Part shown: positions 18,129 through 26,650 of the stretch, piece by piece
How positions within the stretch are numbered: the first letter of the stretch is position 1
Layout of the letters: the number at the start of each line of letters is the position of its first letter
NCBI GenBank assembly: GCA_016178785.1
Contig: JACOSO010000042.1
Span: 62,001 to 126,000 of the forward strand
Length of the DNA: 64,000 nucleotides
Direction: 5' to 3'
From: Bacteroidota bacterium
Lineage (GTDB): Bacteria; Bacteroidota; Bacteroidia; Cytophagales; Cyclobacteriaceae
The notes under the pieces: generated by a model
Seen by the model: the letters and a program-made list of their open reading frames with translations, nothing else
Told to the model about the DNA's origin: nothing
Databases searched by the model: none
Position numbers and translations under genes: made by a program

Positions 18129-20111
18129 TCATTCTTCATGAATTAAAAAGTCCATCATGACCGTAGTCCCCACATTTTTCTGCGAGTCAATGGTCATTTT
18201 TCCGTTCAGGTAATTAACCCGGCTTTGAATAGTGGCAATTCCTGCGTGCTTTAGTAGATCGGCTTCCTTTGTGTTGAACCCCTGACCGTTATCTTCCACG
18301 ATTACACTTAGTCGGGAATTTTCTTTAATGAATTGTATAATAGCTTCAGTAGCATGTGCATGTTTGATGACGTTGTTCAAAAGTTCCTGCACAATTCTGA
18401 ACAACATGATTTCAGTAGAATCGTTCAATCGCTTGCTCATGCCGTGCGCCTCGAGGGAAACCTTTAACAATTTGCCAGCGCTGATATTATCGCACAAATC
18501 CTTGACTGCATCAACCAGGCCGAGTTTCATTAGCACTTCAGGCATCATGTTGTGTGCTATGCGTCTCACTTCTAGGGAGGCAGTATCGACAAGCTCAAAG
18601 CTTTTCTGGAACAACTCATTATGATTTAGTTCGGGAGCATCGTGCTTCAGCGAACTAAAATACATTTTTACAGTTGAGAACAAACCGCCCAATCCATCGT
18701 GCAGATCCTTTGCGATTCTGGCTCTTTCTGTTTCCTGCCCGTTGATCATCGATTGAAGTGACACCACTTGCTGTTGTTGCTCCATTTGTTTCACTCGCTC
18801 GCTTTGCAGTCGTTGCTTATTCTGGAAATTGTGGCGCAACAACAAAACGATAGCAGCGAGCGCAAGTACCAACCCGAACGCAATGCTGATGTAAATGTTT
18901 CTTCTTCTGATTTCAAAATCTTTTTCAAGGTGGGCCTTCTGCAGGCTGACGATTTCTTCCTCTTTATGCCGCGTTTGATACAATACCTCCAAATGGTTGA
19001 CGGCCCGTATTTTTTCTATACTTAATATACTGTCTTCATAACTTTTGTGTAGTTGGTAGGAGAGCATAGCATTCTGAAAGTCTTTCTGCTGCTCCTGTAA
19101 TGACGATAAATAAAAATAGGATCGACTTAAATTGTTATAGCTCTTATTTCGAGTCGACCCAGAGATGGCCTGATTCAAATAATACCGGGCCGAATCAATC
19201 TGCTTGTCGGCCAATAAGGCAGCTCCCAATTGAGTATAAAGATTTTCTTCATCAATTGAAAGATGTTGGTATCGAGCATACGTTAGAGCTTGCCTGAAAA
19301 GGCGGATTGCGTTTTTGAATTCATTCTGTTTCATAGCCACTCTCCCCAAGCCCTCATAGCTGTATAAAATAGGCTCGTGGCTGGGTGCATCGCGGTCAAT
19401 AAGAATGATTGTATCGTATAGATGTTTTGCTTTCTCAAATTTATTTTTTGATAAGAAATGGTCTGCCATTTTCTGAATAGGATTTTTGATATACCAGTTT
19501 TCTGAAGCAGTGAGTGCTTTTTTGTAGGCAGCCTGATAATATTCGAATGCCTTTTCATCCTGACGTAGTTTTATCAGAACATCTCCTGCGAGGAGGTAAG
19601 GATATATGCACAGGAGTTGAATGTTAGGATCAGCACTTTTCTCGTAACCCGCTGCTGAAAGCTGGGCATAATGGAAAGCGGATGGATAGTCGCCTAACTG
19701 ATAGTAAAGCCGGCTATAGGTTTCGTGAATGAAAGGTAAAAAGGCTTTGTTGTTTTGATCCATTGCTTTTTGAAGGGACAGGAAGGTGGAATCAAACTCC
19801 TCTTGCTTCAGATAAATATTTGCCAGCAGGTTGTAAGCATCAGCCTGGTGAGTGAAGTATTTGGTCTTTTCGGCCAAAGCTATACTCTCTCGGAGTACAT
19901 AAGAAGCATTTTCGAGATTTCGACCAAACCAGCTTTTTCTTCCTAATTCAAACAACGATTGGACTTTAGCACTATCGGCCAGGTGGGATGACAAAATTCT
20001 GGTCACACTATCGGCAACCGGGTTTTGAGCGGGGCAAATGCCCGTCATTGTTATCAATACCAATGTTGAGAAACCTTTTGTAAGCGAATAGAATTTAGGT
20101 TGAAATGGCAT
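18129..20111 (-). CDS. TPR-containing sensor histidine kinase (HisKA_3 type)
   Basis: Membrane sensor kinase paired with the regulator at 17451. About 660 residues: signal sequence ending near PAQ, a periplasmic array of tetratricopeptide repeats (about 40-385), one membrane helix followed by a coiled coil, the HisKA_3 dimerisation box with the phospho-His in ARIAKDLHDGLGG (near 468), and an HATPase domain with ELLNNVIKHAHA and VEDNGQGFN. An ATG seven codons upstream (20132) is also possible; I chose 20111 because it gives a cleaner signal peptide. The TPR region presumably senses an envelope protein or peptide signal. It is transcribed away from the beta-helix/adhesin genes that begin about 150 bp away. 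Confidence 0.88.
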   Translation of the reverse strand: MPFQPKFYSLTKGFSTLVLITMTGICPAQNPVADSVTRILSSHLADSAKVQSLFELGRKSWFGRNLENASYVLRESIALAEKTKYFTHQADAYNLLANIYLKQEEFDSTFLSLQKAMDQNNKAFLPFIHETYSRLYYQLGDYPSAFHYAQLSAAGYEKSADPNIQLLCIYPYLLAGDVLIKLRQDEKAFEYYQAAYKKALTASENWYIKNPIQKMADHFLSKNKFEKAKHLYDTIILIDRDAPSHEPILYSYEGLGRVAMKQNEFKNAIRLFRQALTYARYQHLSIDEENLYTQLGAALLADKQIDSARYYLNQAISGSTRNKSYNNLSRSYFYLSSLQEQQKDFQNAMLSYQLHKSYEDSILSIEKIRAVNHLEVLYQTRHKEEEIVSLQKAHLEKDFEIRRRNIYISIAFGLVLALAAIVLLLRHNFQNKQRLQSERVKQMEQQQQVVSLQSMINGQETERARIAKDLHDGLGGLFSTVKMYFSSLKHDAPELNHNELFQKSFELVDTASLEVRRIAHNMMPEVLMKLGLVDAVKDLCDNISAGKLLKVSLEAHGMSKRLNDSTEIMLFRIVQELLNNVIKHAHATEAIIQFIKENSRLSVIVEDNGQGFNTKEADLLKHAGIATIQSRVNYLNGKMTIDSQKNVGTTVMMDFLIHEE

Positions 20112-20258
20112 TGTAAGAACAAAAGTTACCATTCCCGGTGAATAAATCTTCTACCTGCTTTCAGGTATTTTTTGCGAATGATAATTCATGGTATTCCGGT
20201 ATTGAGCGGCAGTAGTGCTCCTACTACTTTTAGTTATCAATTTTCACCACAACAAAAT

Positions 20259-21380
20259 ATGAAGACCGTTATCCTTTTTCTATTTGCATGGGCGATAGCA
20301 AATAACACGATGGCTACCGTGCGCACCGTAAGTAGTAATCCTTCAAACCTGGGACAGTTCAATACTATACAGGCAGCCATTGATGCGAGTGTAGATGGAG
20401 ACACCGTATATGTTTATGGCAGCCCGAATACCTATGCCTCATTTCAAATTACCGACAAGAAAATAACCGTTGTTGGCCCGGGTTGGTCGCCAGATAAAAA
20501 CCTGCCACTCAGCGCCACCGTCACCGGAGCCACCTTGCGCAACTCACCTGCTGGCGGCAGTCCTGATGGATCGGAATTGCAAGGCCTTGTCTTTACCAGT
20601 ACCGTGAATGTTTCTCAGAATGCAGGTGGAGATGTAGGTGTCAACAACGTTCGAATTATACGCTGCCAGTTCAATGGTACCCTCCAGTGGGATTTAGGGT
20701 CTACCGGTTTCCTCGTGGAGGGTTGCGTGTTTTATAATGCAGTTAATTTCAATAGCTCGGCAACCTTTCAGAATTTTCTATTTCAAAATAACTATTTCTT
20801 TTTCTCCGTGTGTTGTATCTCTACTCAGATCAATAGTCTGACTAATTGCGTGAACGTGCGTTTCGATCACAACCTTTTCACTAGCTCCAACAATTCTGGA
20901 GGCTCATCTGTTTTCGTGTTTGGCGGCAACTGTCGGTTTCTCTCCTTCACCAACAATATTTTTAACCAAGCCAATACCGGTGGTAATGTGAGCCTTAGCT
21001 CCTTTACCAACAACCTTACCAATAACATCACACTCAATTCGTCAAACGCCACTTCAAATGCCACACCATGGGGTATAAATAGCAATGTAGATGGCGGAGG
21101 AAACGTGGCTAACCAAAATCCTTTGATGGTCGATCAAGCGAGTGTTAATGCAGCCAGCAGTTCTCCTCTCTTGAACTTCACTATTGCCAGCGGCCCTGCC
21201 AACAACAGTGGTAGTGATGGCAAAGACATGGGCTTGTTATTCGATTCTACCGGTAGCCTGAACTGGAACAACAGTCGCAACAGTCGCTTGCCGCGAATTT
21301 TCAGCATGAACATCACCACTCCAACCGTAACGCCCGGAGGCAACCTGAGCGTAACGGTAGATGCGCGCAAGAGCAATTGA
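20259..21380 (+). CDS. Exported right-handed beta-helix protein
   Basis: Predicted exported protein of about 373 residues. The ATG at 20259 gives a clean signal peptide (MKTVILFLFAWAIANNTMA); the longer reading from 20172 adds 29 unlikely residues. The opening FNTIQAAIDASVDGDTVYV is the standard entry of right-handed parallel beta-helix proteins, followed by Asn-rich rungs (LFQNNYFFF, VRFDHNLFTSS, LSFTNNIFN). It ends with IFSMNITTPTVTPGGNL and a short basic tail, with no recognisable T9SS sorting domain. Its stop overlaps the region where the next gene can start, so the two are one unit. Binding or enzymatic activity cannot be assigned; I see no clear lyase motif. Confidence 0.75.
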   Translation: MKTVILFLFAWAIANNTMATVRTVSSNPSNLGQFNTIQAAIDASVDGDTVYVYGSPNTYASFQITDKKITVVGPGWSPDKNLPLSATVTGATLRNSPAGGSPDGSELQGLVFTSTVNVSQNAGGDVGVNNVRIIRCQFNGTLQWDLGSTGFLVEGCVFYNAVNFNSSATFQNFLFQNNYFFFSVCCISTQINSLTNCVNVRFDHNLFTSSNNSGGSSVFVFGGNCRFLSFTNNIFNQANTGGNVSLSSFTNNLTNNITLNSSNATSNATPWGINSNVDGGGNVANQNPLMVDQASVNAASSSPLLNFTIASGPANNSGSDGKDMGLLFDSTGSLNWNNSRNSRLPRIFSMNITTPTVTPGGNLSVTVDARKSN

Positions 21381-21451
21381 TGCGAATAATGAGGGAGACA
21401 ATTATTTATTGGCTGCTAGTTTCATGCTATGAGTTACGACTGTGTAGTTGG

Positions 21452-24400
21452 ATGACTAGTTGTCGCCAAAAGAAATCATCCCTCCTTATTTTTGCTTTAC
21501 TCGTCCTTCTATCATCGGGCAGCGTTGCACAAAGTGTGTTGAATGCCGAATATTTTTTTGATACTGATCCCGGCCTAGGCAGCGCCACACCCATCACACT
21601 TTCTCCAACCGGTGGCGATATTGTTTTTACTGCTGCCATCTCCACTGCATCACTATCTAGTGGATTCCATCAGCTGGCGATCCGCGTGAAGGAAACGGGA
21701 GGTTTGTGGAGTGAATTTGAGGGCCGGGGATTTTACATTACTTCCACCACAGTTAACGCTGCCGACCTTAGCGCTGCGGAATATTTTTTTGATTCCGATC
21801 CGGGCAACGGAAACGGAACGGCAGTTCCCATTACATCGGGGGCTACGGCTAATTTCACTTTCAGTGTACCAGTAACGGGGTTGCTACCGGGATTTCATTT
21901 TTTAACGGTACGCACAAAAAATTTAGCGGGTGAATGGGGTGTGTTTGAAGCTCGCGGATTTTATATCACTGCTTCTACCTCGAACGCGGCAGACATCGCA
22001 TCGGCAGAATACTTTTTTGATGCTGATCCAGGTAACGGAAATGGTACGCCTATTGCGATCGCACCGGGGGCGATCGCGAATTTCACAGTAAGTCTTCCCT
22101 CTGCAGGTTTGTTATCCGGTTTTCATTTTCTGGCCATTCGCACAAAGGGAGCGGATGGAAAGTGGGGCGTGTTTGAAAGTCGAGGCTTTTATGTAACGGG
22201 CTCGGCTGTCGATGCACCCGATATTATAAGCGCTGAATATCTTTTTGATACAGATCCGGGACATGGAAATGGCACGTCTATCTCAATCTTAGGAGGAGCT
22301 TCTTCTAATTTTACGATAAGCCTGCCAACTACCGGCCTTACTCCCGGTTTTCATTTCCTGGTTATCAGGACTAAGCAAGCCGATGGCAAATGGGGCTTAT
22401 TTGAGAGTCGAGGTTTATATATTTCTACTTTGGCAGCGAACTCCCCTGATATAGTAGCTGCCGAATATTTTTTGGATGATATCGATCCAGGCGAAGGCAA
22501 TGCACTATCATTAGTCGTTAATGTTCCGGGAACAATAGTTAACCAGGTGTTCGACATTAATTTGAGCGGGGTGCCCAGTGGATCGCGAAAATTAAATCTT
22601 CGTGTTCAGGACGCTAACGGAATATGGAGTTCGATAGAAACAGCGGCTTTTACAGTGCTGTCTTGCACCCCACCAACTGCCCCATCAGGAGTTAATGCCA
22701 GCCGATGCGATGCAGGCAGCGTGATTCTTTCAGCAACCAATGCATCAGGTAACCAACAATATCACTGGTATTCAGATAACATTACCAACACAATTACATT
22801 CACGGGCTCATCTTATAGCACACCCTCGTTGAGTACAAGTACGGATTATTATGTAAGCATTTTCGATCCTTCAACCGGTTGTGAGAGCAACCGCATCAAA
22901 GTCTCTGCTTCAGTTAATGGAATTTCGAAACCAACGATCAACCCGAGTGGCTCGCTCACACTTTGTTCAGGAAACAGTCTGACAATTTCCGCTCCATCAG
23001 GATTTAAAAAATATTCTTGGAGCAATGGAGATACTACTAGACAGATCAAAGTCTCTACTTCCGCGACCTATTCGGTAACCGTTGGCGATGGTACGTGCAC
23101 AAGCATTGCCTCTGATCCGTTCGTGCTAACCGTGGTATCCAAGCCTGCAAAACCTATTGTGCAAACTCCTGGCGGCACCACTATTTGCGGAAGCGGAAGT
23201 ATAACGCTTTCAGCACCCGTTGGCGCATCAAGTTATTTATGGTCTACAGGAGAAGTGACTAATCAGATCTCAGCAAATACAAATGGAAGCTACACTGTTC
23301 AAATTACTGATTCCAACAATTGTCTGAGCGATGCCTCAGATCAAATTACTGTGCAAGTGGTTGCGGTGCCGAGCAAGCCAGTGATCACAGCCATCGGGTC
23401 AACCGCACTCTGTAATAATTCTTCAGTGATACTATCGGCTCCTCAGGGCTTTACGAATTATCAATGGAGCACAGGTGCAACTTCAACCGACATTATTGTT
23501 TCAACGGCTGGAAGCTATACGGTTTCTGTAAATAACGGAAACTGCACAAGTGTTGCCTCTGATCCTTCAGTAGTCACAGTTAGTGCACCACCTGCAAAGC
23601 CAATTATTCAAGTTACTGGCAGCGCCACGATTTGCGGAAGTGGATCGGTCACGCTCTCGGCACCCATGGGTGCATCGAAATACATTTGGTCAGATAACTC
23701 TACAAATCAAACACTTAATGTAAGCACAGCCGGAAATTATTCTGTGCAAATCTTCGATACCAATAATTGTGAAAGTGTTGCTTCCGATCAAATCGTGGTG
23801 AACGTAACAACCATTCCAACCAAGCCATCTGTTACCGCGATCGGGTCCACGTCTTTGTGTATCAATTCTGCGGTACTCCTGTCTGCTCCATCGGGGTTTT
23901 CAACCTATCAGTGGAGTGACGGCTCTATTGCCCAACAAGTGATTGCGGCTTCCGCAGGGAATTATTCAGTGAAGGTTGGCAACAGTTCAAATTGCCTGAG
24001 TGCATCATCCGATGCTGTCAGCGTGACTGTTACTAACATGCCTTGCAATTCGGGCGGAGGAAGCACGACCAATACGCCACCCTCTATTACTGACGCTACC
24101 ATTGATGTTCTCTCGGAAACCAAAGGTATTTTCGATCTGAAGCCCCTGGTGACGAAAGGTTCGGCCGGGATTGATTTTAGCACATTAAGAATTACGGTTG
24201 CCCCCATTAGCGGTGTCAAAGCATTGATAGATGATGCTTATAATCTCATTCTTGATTACACAGGAATCTCTTTTTCCGGGAAAGAAAATATTGGAATACA
24301 GGTGTGCGACTCACTTAACAGTTGCACAGAACGGACGTTGGTGATCGATGTCGTTGCTTTTATTGAAATACTTAACGCGGTCTCTCCTCATTTAGATGGA

Positions 24401-24643
24401 CTTAATGATTTCTTTAATTTAAAATACATCGACAAAATCGATAACACGAAAAGCAACAAAGTGACAATCGTTGATCGTTGGGGCAATGAGGTCTTCTCAA
24501 TTTCGGACTACAATAATGCCGATCGCATCTTTAAAGGAAACGACAACAGCGGAAAAGAACTTCCCTCAGGAACCTATTATTACAGAATAGATTTTACAAG
24601 CGGCCGTCCGACCCTCTCAGGGTTTCTTTCATTAAAAAGATGA
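21452..24643 (+). CDS. Giant T9SS surface protein: EYFFDxDPG repeats, Ig-like repeats, gliding-type C-terminal domain
   Basis: Predicted cell-surface or secreted adhesin-like protein, 1063 residues from the ATG at 21452. Earlier TTG/ATG codons exist from 21377, but only 21452 places a signal peptide (LLIFALLVLLSSGSVAQ) at the N-terminus. Domain order: five tandem 76-77-residue repeats opening AEYFFDxDPGxGNG (nt 21545 to about 22670); about six 80-residue Ig-like repeats with paired cysteines and the pattern LSAPxGxxxYxWS (to about 24040); a cadherin-like linker; then a type B gliding C-terminal domain (SPHLDGLNDFF, VTIVDRWGNEVF, LPSGTYYYRIDF). That domain class is exported by T9SS with help from PorP/SprF proteins, and one is encoded 4 bp downstream. 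Ligand unknown. Confidence 0.85.
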   Translation: MTSCRQKKSSLLIFALLVLLSSGSVAQSVLNAEYFFDTDPGLGSATPITLSPTGGDIVFTAAISTASLSSGFHQLAIRVKETGGLWSEFEGRGFYITSTTVNAADLSAAEYFFDSDPGNGNGTAVPITSGATANFTFSVPVTGLLPGFHFLTVRTKNLAGEWGVFEARGFYITASTSNAADIASAEYFFDADPGNGNGTPIAIAPGAIANFTVSLPSAGLLSGFHFLAIRTKGADGKWGVFESRGFYVTGSAVDAPDIISAEYLFDTDPGHGNGTSISILGGASSNFTISLPTTGLTPGFHFLVIRTKQADGKWGLFESRGLYISTLAANSPDIVAAEYFLDDIDPGEGNALSLVVNVPGTIVNQVFDINLSGVPSGSRKLNLRVQDANGIWSSIETAAFTVLSCTPPTAPSGVNASRCDAGSVILSATNASGNQQYHWYSDNITNTITFTGSSYSTPSLSTSTDYYVSIFDPSTGCESNRIKVSASVNGISKPTINPSGSLTLCSGNSLTISAPSGFKKYSWSNGDTTRQIKVSTSATYSVTVGDGTCTSIASDPFVLTVVSKPAKPIVQTPGGTTICGSGSITLSAPVGASSYLWSTGEVTNQISANTNGSYTVQITDSNNCLSDASDQITVQVVAVPSKPVITAIGSTALCNNSSVILSAPQGFTNYQWSTGATSTDIIVSTAGSYTVSVNNGNCTSVASDPSVVTVSAPPAKPIIQVTGSATICGSGSVTLSAPMGASKYIWSDNSTNQTLNVSTAGNYSVQIFDTNNCESVASDQIVVNVTTIPTKPSVTAIGSTSLCINSAVLLSAPSGFSTYQWSDGSIAQQVIAASAGNYSVKVGNSSNCLSASSDAVSVTVTNMPCNSGGGSTTNTPPSITDATIDVLSETKGIFDLKPLVTKGSAGIDFSTLRITVAPISGVKALIDDAYNLILDYTGISFSGKENIGIQVCDSLNSCTERTLVIDVVAFIEILNAVSPHLDGLNDFFNLKYIDKIDNTKSNKVTIVDRWGNEVFSISDYNNADRIFKGNDNSGKELPSGTYYYRIDFTSGRPTLSGFLSLKR
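21545..22675 (+). repeat. Five in-frame tandem repeats of 228-231 bp (EYFFDxDPG units)
   Basis: Repeat starts are at 21545, 21776, 22004, 22232 and 22460, that is spacings of 231, 228, 228 and 228 bp. Each unit opens with GC-GAATATTTTTTTGAT-like DNA coding AEYFFD and closes with a GxWSxFExRGFYIT-like strand. Copies two to four are the most similar; copy five has an extra residue (FLDDIDPGEG) and a diverged end. This points to expansion by duplication with reading frame preserved. Confidence 0.85.
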
Positions 24644-24647
24644 AGCC

Positions 24648-25550
24648 ATGAAATTAATCTTATTAGCGTCCCTGCTCGTTCTTGCTACTTCCATGAATGG
24701 TATTGCTCAGCAAGATCCCGTGTATGCACAATATCAGAACAACCCTCTTGTGATCAATCCGGCCTACACCGGAATCAACAACAGATTCAACGCTAACCTG
24801 CAATACCGTTCGCAATGGAGTGCAGTAGAGGGACATCCCGAAACTTTTAATTTCAATTCACATCTTTCCATTGTTGACAACAAAGTAGGTGTTGGCGTCA
24901 TGTTCATACAAGATAAAATAGGGGAAAACACAATGACCGAATTTTCGGTTACGGGCTCTTACAAAATAAAATTGAAGGGCGATCAGGTTTTTTCTTTTGG
25001 CATGCAGTTCGGTCTGATGCGATTCACCAATAATAACTCTTCACTCAACCTTCAACCGGGCGATCCTTACTTTACACCATACAACGTATCACATTTCAAT
25101 ACGGGCGCAGGTATGATGTTAAAAAGTGATCGCTACTTATTTGGAATAGCTGTGCCAAGGTTGCTGCCCGTCACTCTTAATCAGGGTCAAGGCCAGAATA
25201 TTTTAGTGTACGATCGAACATATTATTTTCTCGGATCATATATGGCCTTCCTTAGCGAACGAGTGCGGCTGCGACCCGCTGTATTGTTTCATACATCAGA
25301 CAAGTTCAAGAGCTCAATTGATTTGAATGTGAATTTGCAAATCGAAGATTTTTATTCCGCAGGCCTTTTTACACGAGGTCTTAACACCTACGGACTGCTG
25401 TTGCAAATGATTGTGAAGCACTATCGTTTCGGGTATGCCATTGAAGTGCCAGGATCAAAGACCGCCATCCCTTTCACAACGCATGAGTTCATGCTAGGGA
25501 TTTCATTAAGCACTTACGGTTTTCATGACCATTCCTTTTCCGTGTTTTAA
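24648..25550 (+). CDS. PorP/SprF family type IX secretion membrane protein
   Basis: Outer-membrane beta-barrel-like protein of the PorP/SprF family, which helps T9SS export or anchor proteins with type B C-terminal domains. 300 residues: signal peptide ending GIAQ, then the family-typical start DPVYAQYQNNPLVINPAYTG, followed by alternating beta strands (SQWSAVEGHPETFNF, NKVGVGVMFIQDKIG, HFNTGAGMMLKSDRYLFGIAVP). It starts 4 bp after the giant surface protein, the same layout as sprB-sprF. I leave the symbol blank because many paralogues exist per genome. Confidence 0.92.
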   Translation: MKLILLASLLVLATSMNGIAQQDPVYAQYQNNPLVINPAYTGINNRFNANLQYRSQWSAVEGHPETFNFNSHLSIVDNKVGVGVMFIQDKIGENTMTEFSVTGSYKIKLKGDQVFSFGMQFGLMRFTNNNSSLNLQPGDPYFTPYNVSHFNTGAGMMLKSDRYLFGIAVPRLLPVTLNQGQGQNILVYDRTYYFLGSYMAFLSERVRLRPAVLFHTSDKFKSSIDLNVNLQIEDFYSAGLFTRGLNTYGLLLQMIVKHYRFGYAIEVPGSKTAIPFTTHEFMLGISLSTYGFHDHSFSVF

Positions 25551-25582
25551 TTTTTTTTCATCTTTGAAGACATCGGCCTTGC

Positions 25583-26650
25583 ATGTCTTCGCTCAACCGC
25601 TTTTTATGTTTTGTTGTTCTCATTCCCATTTTCAGGACTGAGTTATACGCTCAATTTCATCTCAAAAAACAGGAGGCGGTTAAAGTAATTTTTTATTATA
25701 ACGCTACCTGGGAGCTAACCACTCTTGAAAAATCTTTTTATCGGAGAGAAGCTTACTTTGATTTGAATGATATGGTCTTTGATGGGTTGTACAGCGATTA
25801 TAAGGATAACAAATTAATAGCTGATGGCATTTACAACCACGGCATCAAGACGGGGATACATAGTGAATATTCTGATCACTCAGTAAAAACCAAAGTGGAA
25901 TATTCCGGAGACGATTTTACAATTTGGGAATGGAATGACGGTAAAAGCGATGGTGTAAAAAACGGCAATGGTAAATTTTCTACGCTATATTTTTATTTCG
26001 CCAGCAGCAACGGGCAGATTACCGCGAAGCAAGGTATTGTTAATGGCGAATTTCAAAATGGCCGGAGAGTTGGTAGGTGGATGTATTACGACCTGAATAA
26101 ATCCAAAATGGATAAGGAGATATATGTGAATGGAAGTCTCTCGAAGCGGGTACATTATTCCAAACAGGACTCCATTGAGTTAAAAGAAAAGAAATCAATT
26201 TACCTTTCTCTCAATTCATTGAACACAGAAATACTGATGTTCGACAAGGAATCATTCTCTTATTTGAATCAGTATTTTGAGCAATATGTCACCTATCCTG
26301 TTTCTTTCGAGAGAAACGTCACGTATCCACACGGCCTAAAACAATTGCTCACCCTTCTCACACAGGCAATGGCTCTGCCCGAGAGAAATATCGAAGTGCT
26401 GCGATTAAAGATTGATGAACATGGCCAGGTTGCTAAAGCGGTCATCGTTAGATCGATCAACTCAGTCTATGATAATCTTACAAATCAAATTTTTGAAATG
26501 CATCAAAACCGGCTAATGCCCGCCATGAAGAATGGAAAGCCCGTGCCAGCAGTAGTTTACTTACCGATTGCCAGTGGTGAAGAATGGATGCGAGCCCTCG
26601 AAGAAATGCAAACGGAGTGGTTTTTAGATTACTCGAATTTCATGGATTAA
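25583..26650 (+). CDS. Exported MORN-like protein with TonB C-terminal-like domain
   Basis: 355 residues, function unknown. A signal peptide (VVLIPIFRTELYAQ) is followed by repeats of the YwqK/MORN-2 style, glycine-tyrosine-rich hairpins such as LIADGIYNHGIKTG and GEFQNGRRVGRWMYY. The last 90 residues (VLRLKIDEHGQVAKAVIVRS ... LMPAMKNGKPVPAVVYLPI) look like the C-terminal domain of TonB. No membrane anchor or proline-rich spacer is present, so it is not a conventional TonB. It lies 32 bp after the PorP/SprF gene and converges with pbp1A (stop codons overlap at TTAA). It may bind a periplasmic or outer-membrane partner of the surface module. Confidence 0.7.
   Translation: MSSLNRFLCFVVLIPIFRTELYAQFHLKKQEAVKVIFYYNATWELTTLEKSFYRREAYFDLNDMVFDGLYSDYKDNKLIADGIYNHGIKTGIHSEYSDHSVKTKVEYSGDDFTIWEWNDGKSDGVKNGNGKFSTLYFYFASSNGQITAKQGIVNGEFQNGRRVGRWMYYDLNKSKMDKEIYVNGSLSKRVHYSKQDSIELKEKKSIYLSLNSLNTEILMFDKESFSYLNQYFEQYVTYPVSFERNVTYPHGLKQLLTLLTQAMALPERNIEVLRLKIDEHGQVAKAVIVRSINSVYDNLTNQIFEMHQNRLMPAMKNGKPVPAVVYLPIASGEEWMRALEEMQTEWFLDYSNFMD

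Noticed and set aside
20172-21380. Beta-helix gene as a truncated fragment of the following giant gene
   Set aside because: It has its own signal peptide and a natural-looking end, and the next ORF has a separate signal peptide.
21545-24040. Regular DNA repeats suggesting a CRISPR array
   Set aside because: The units are 228-240 bp, in frame and coding for protein repeats; there are no short identical repeats with unique spacers.
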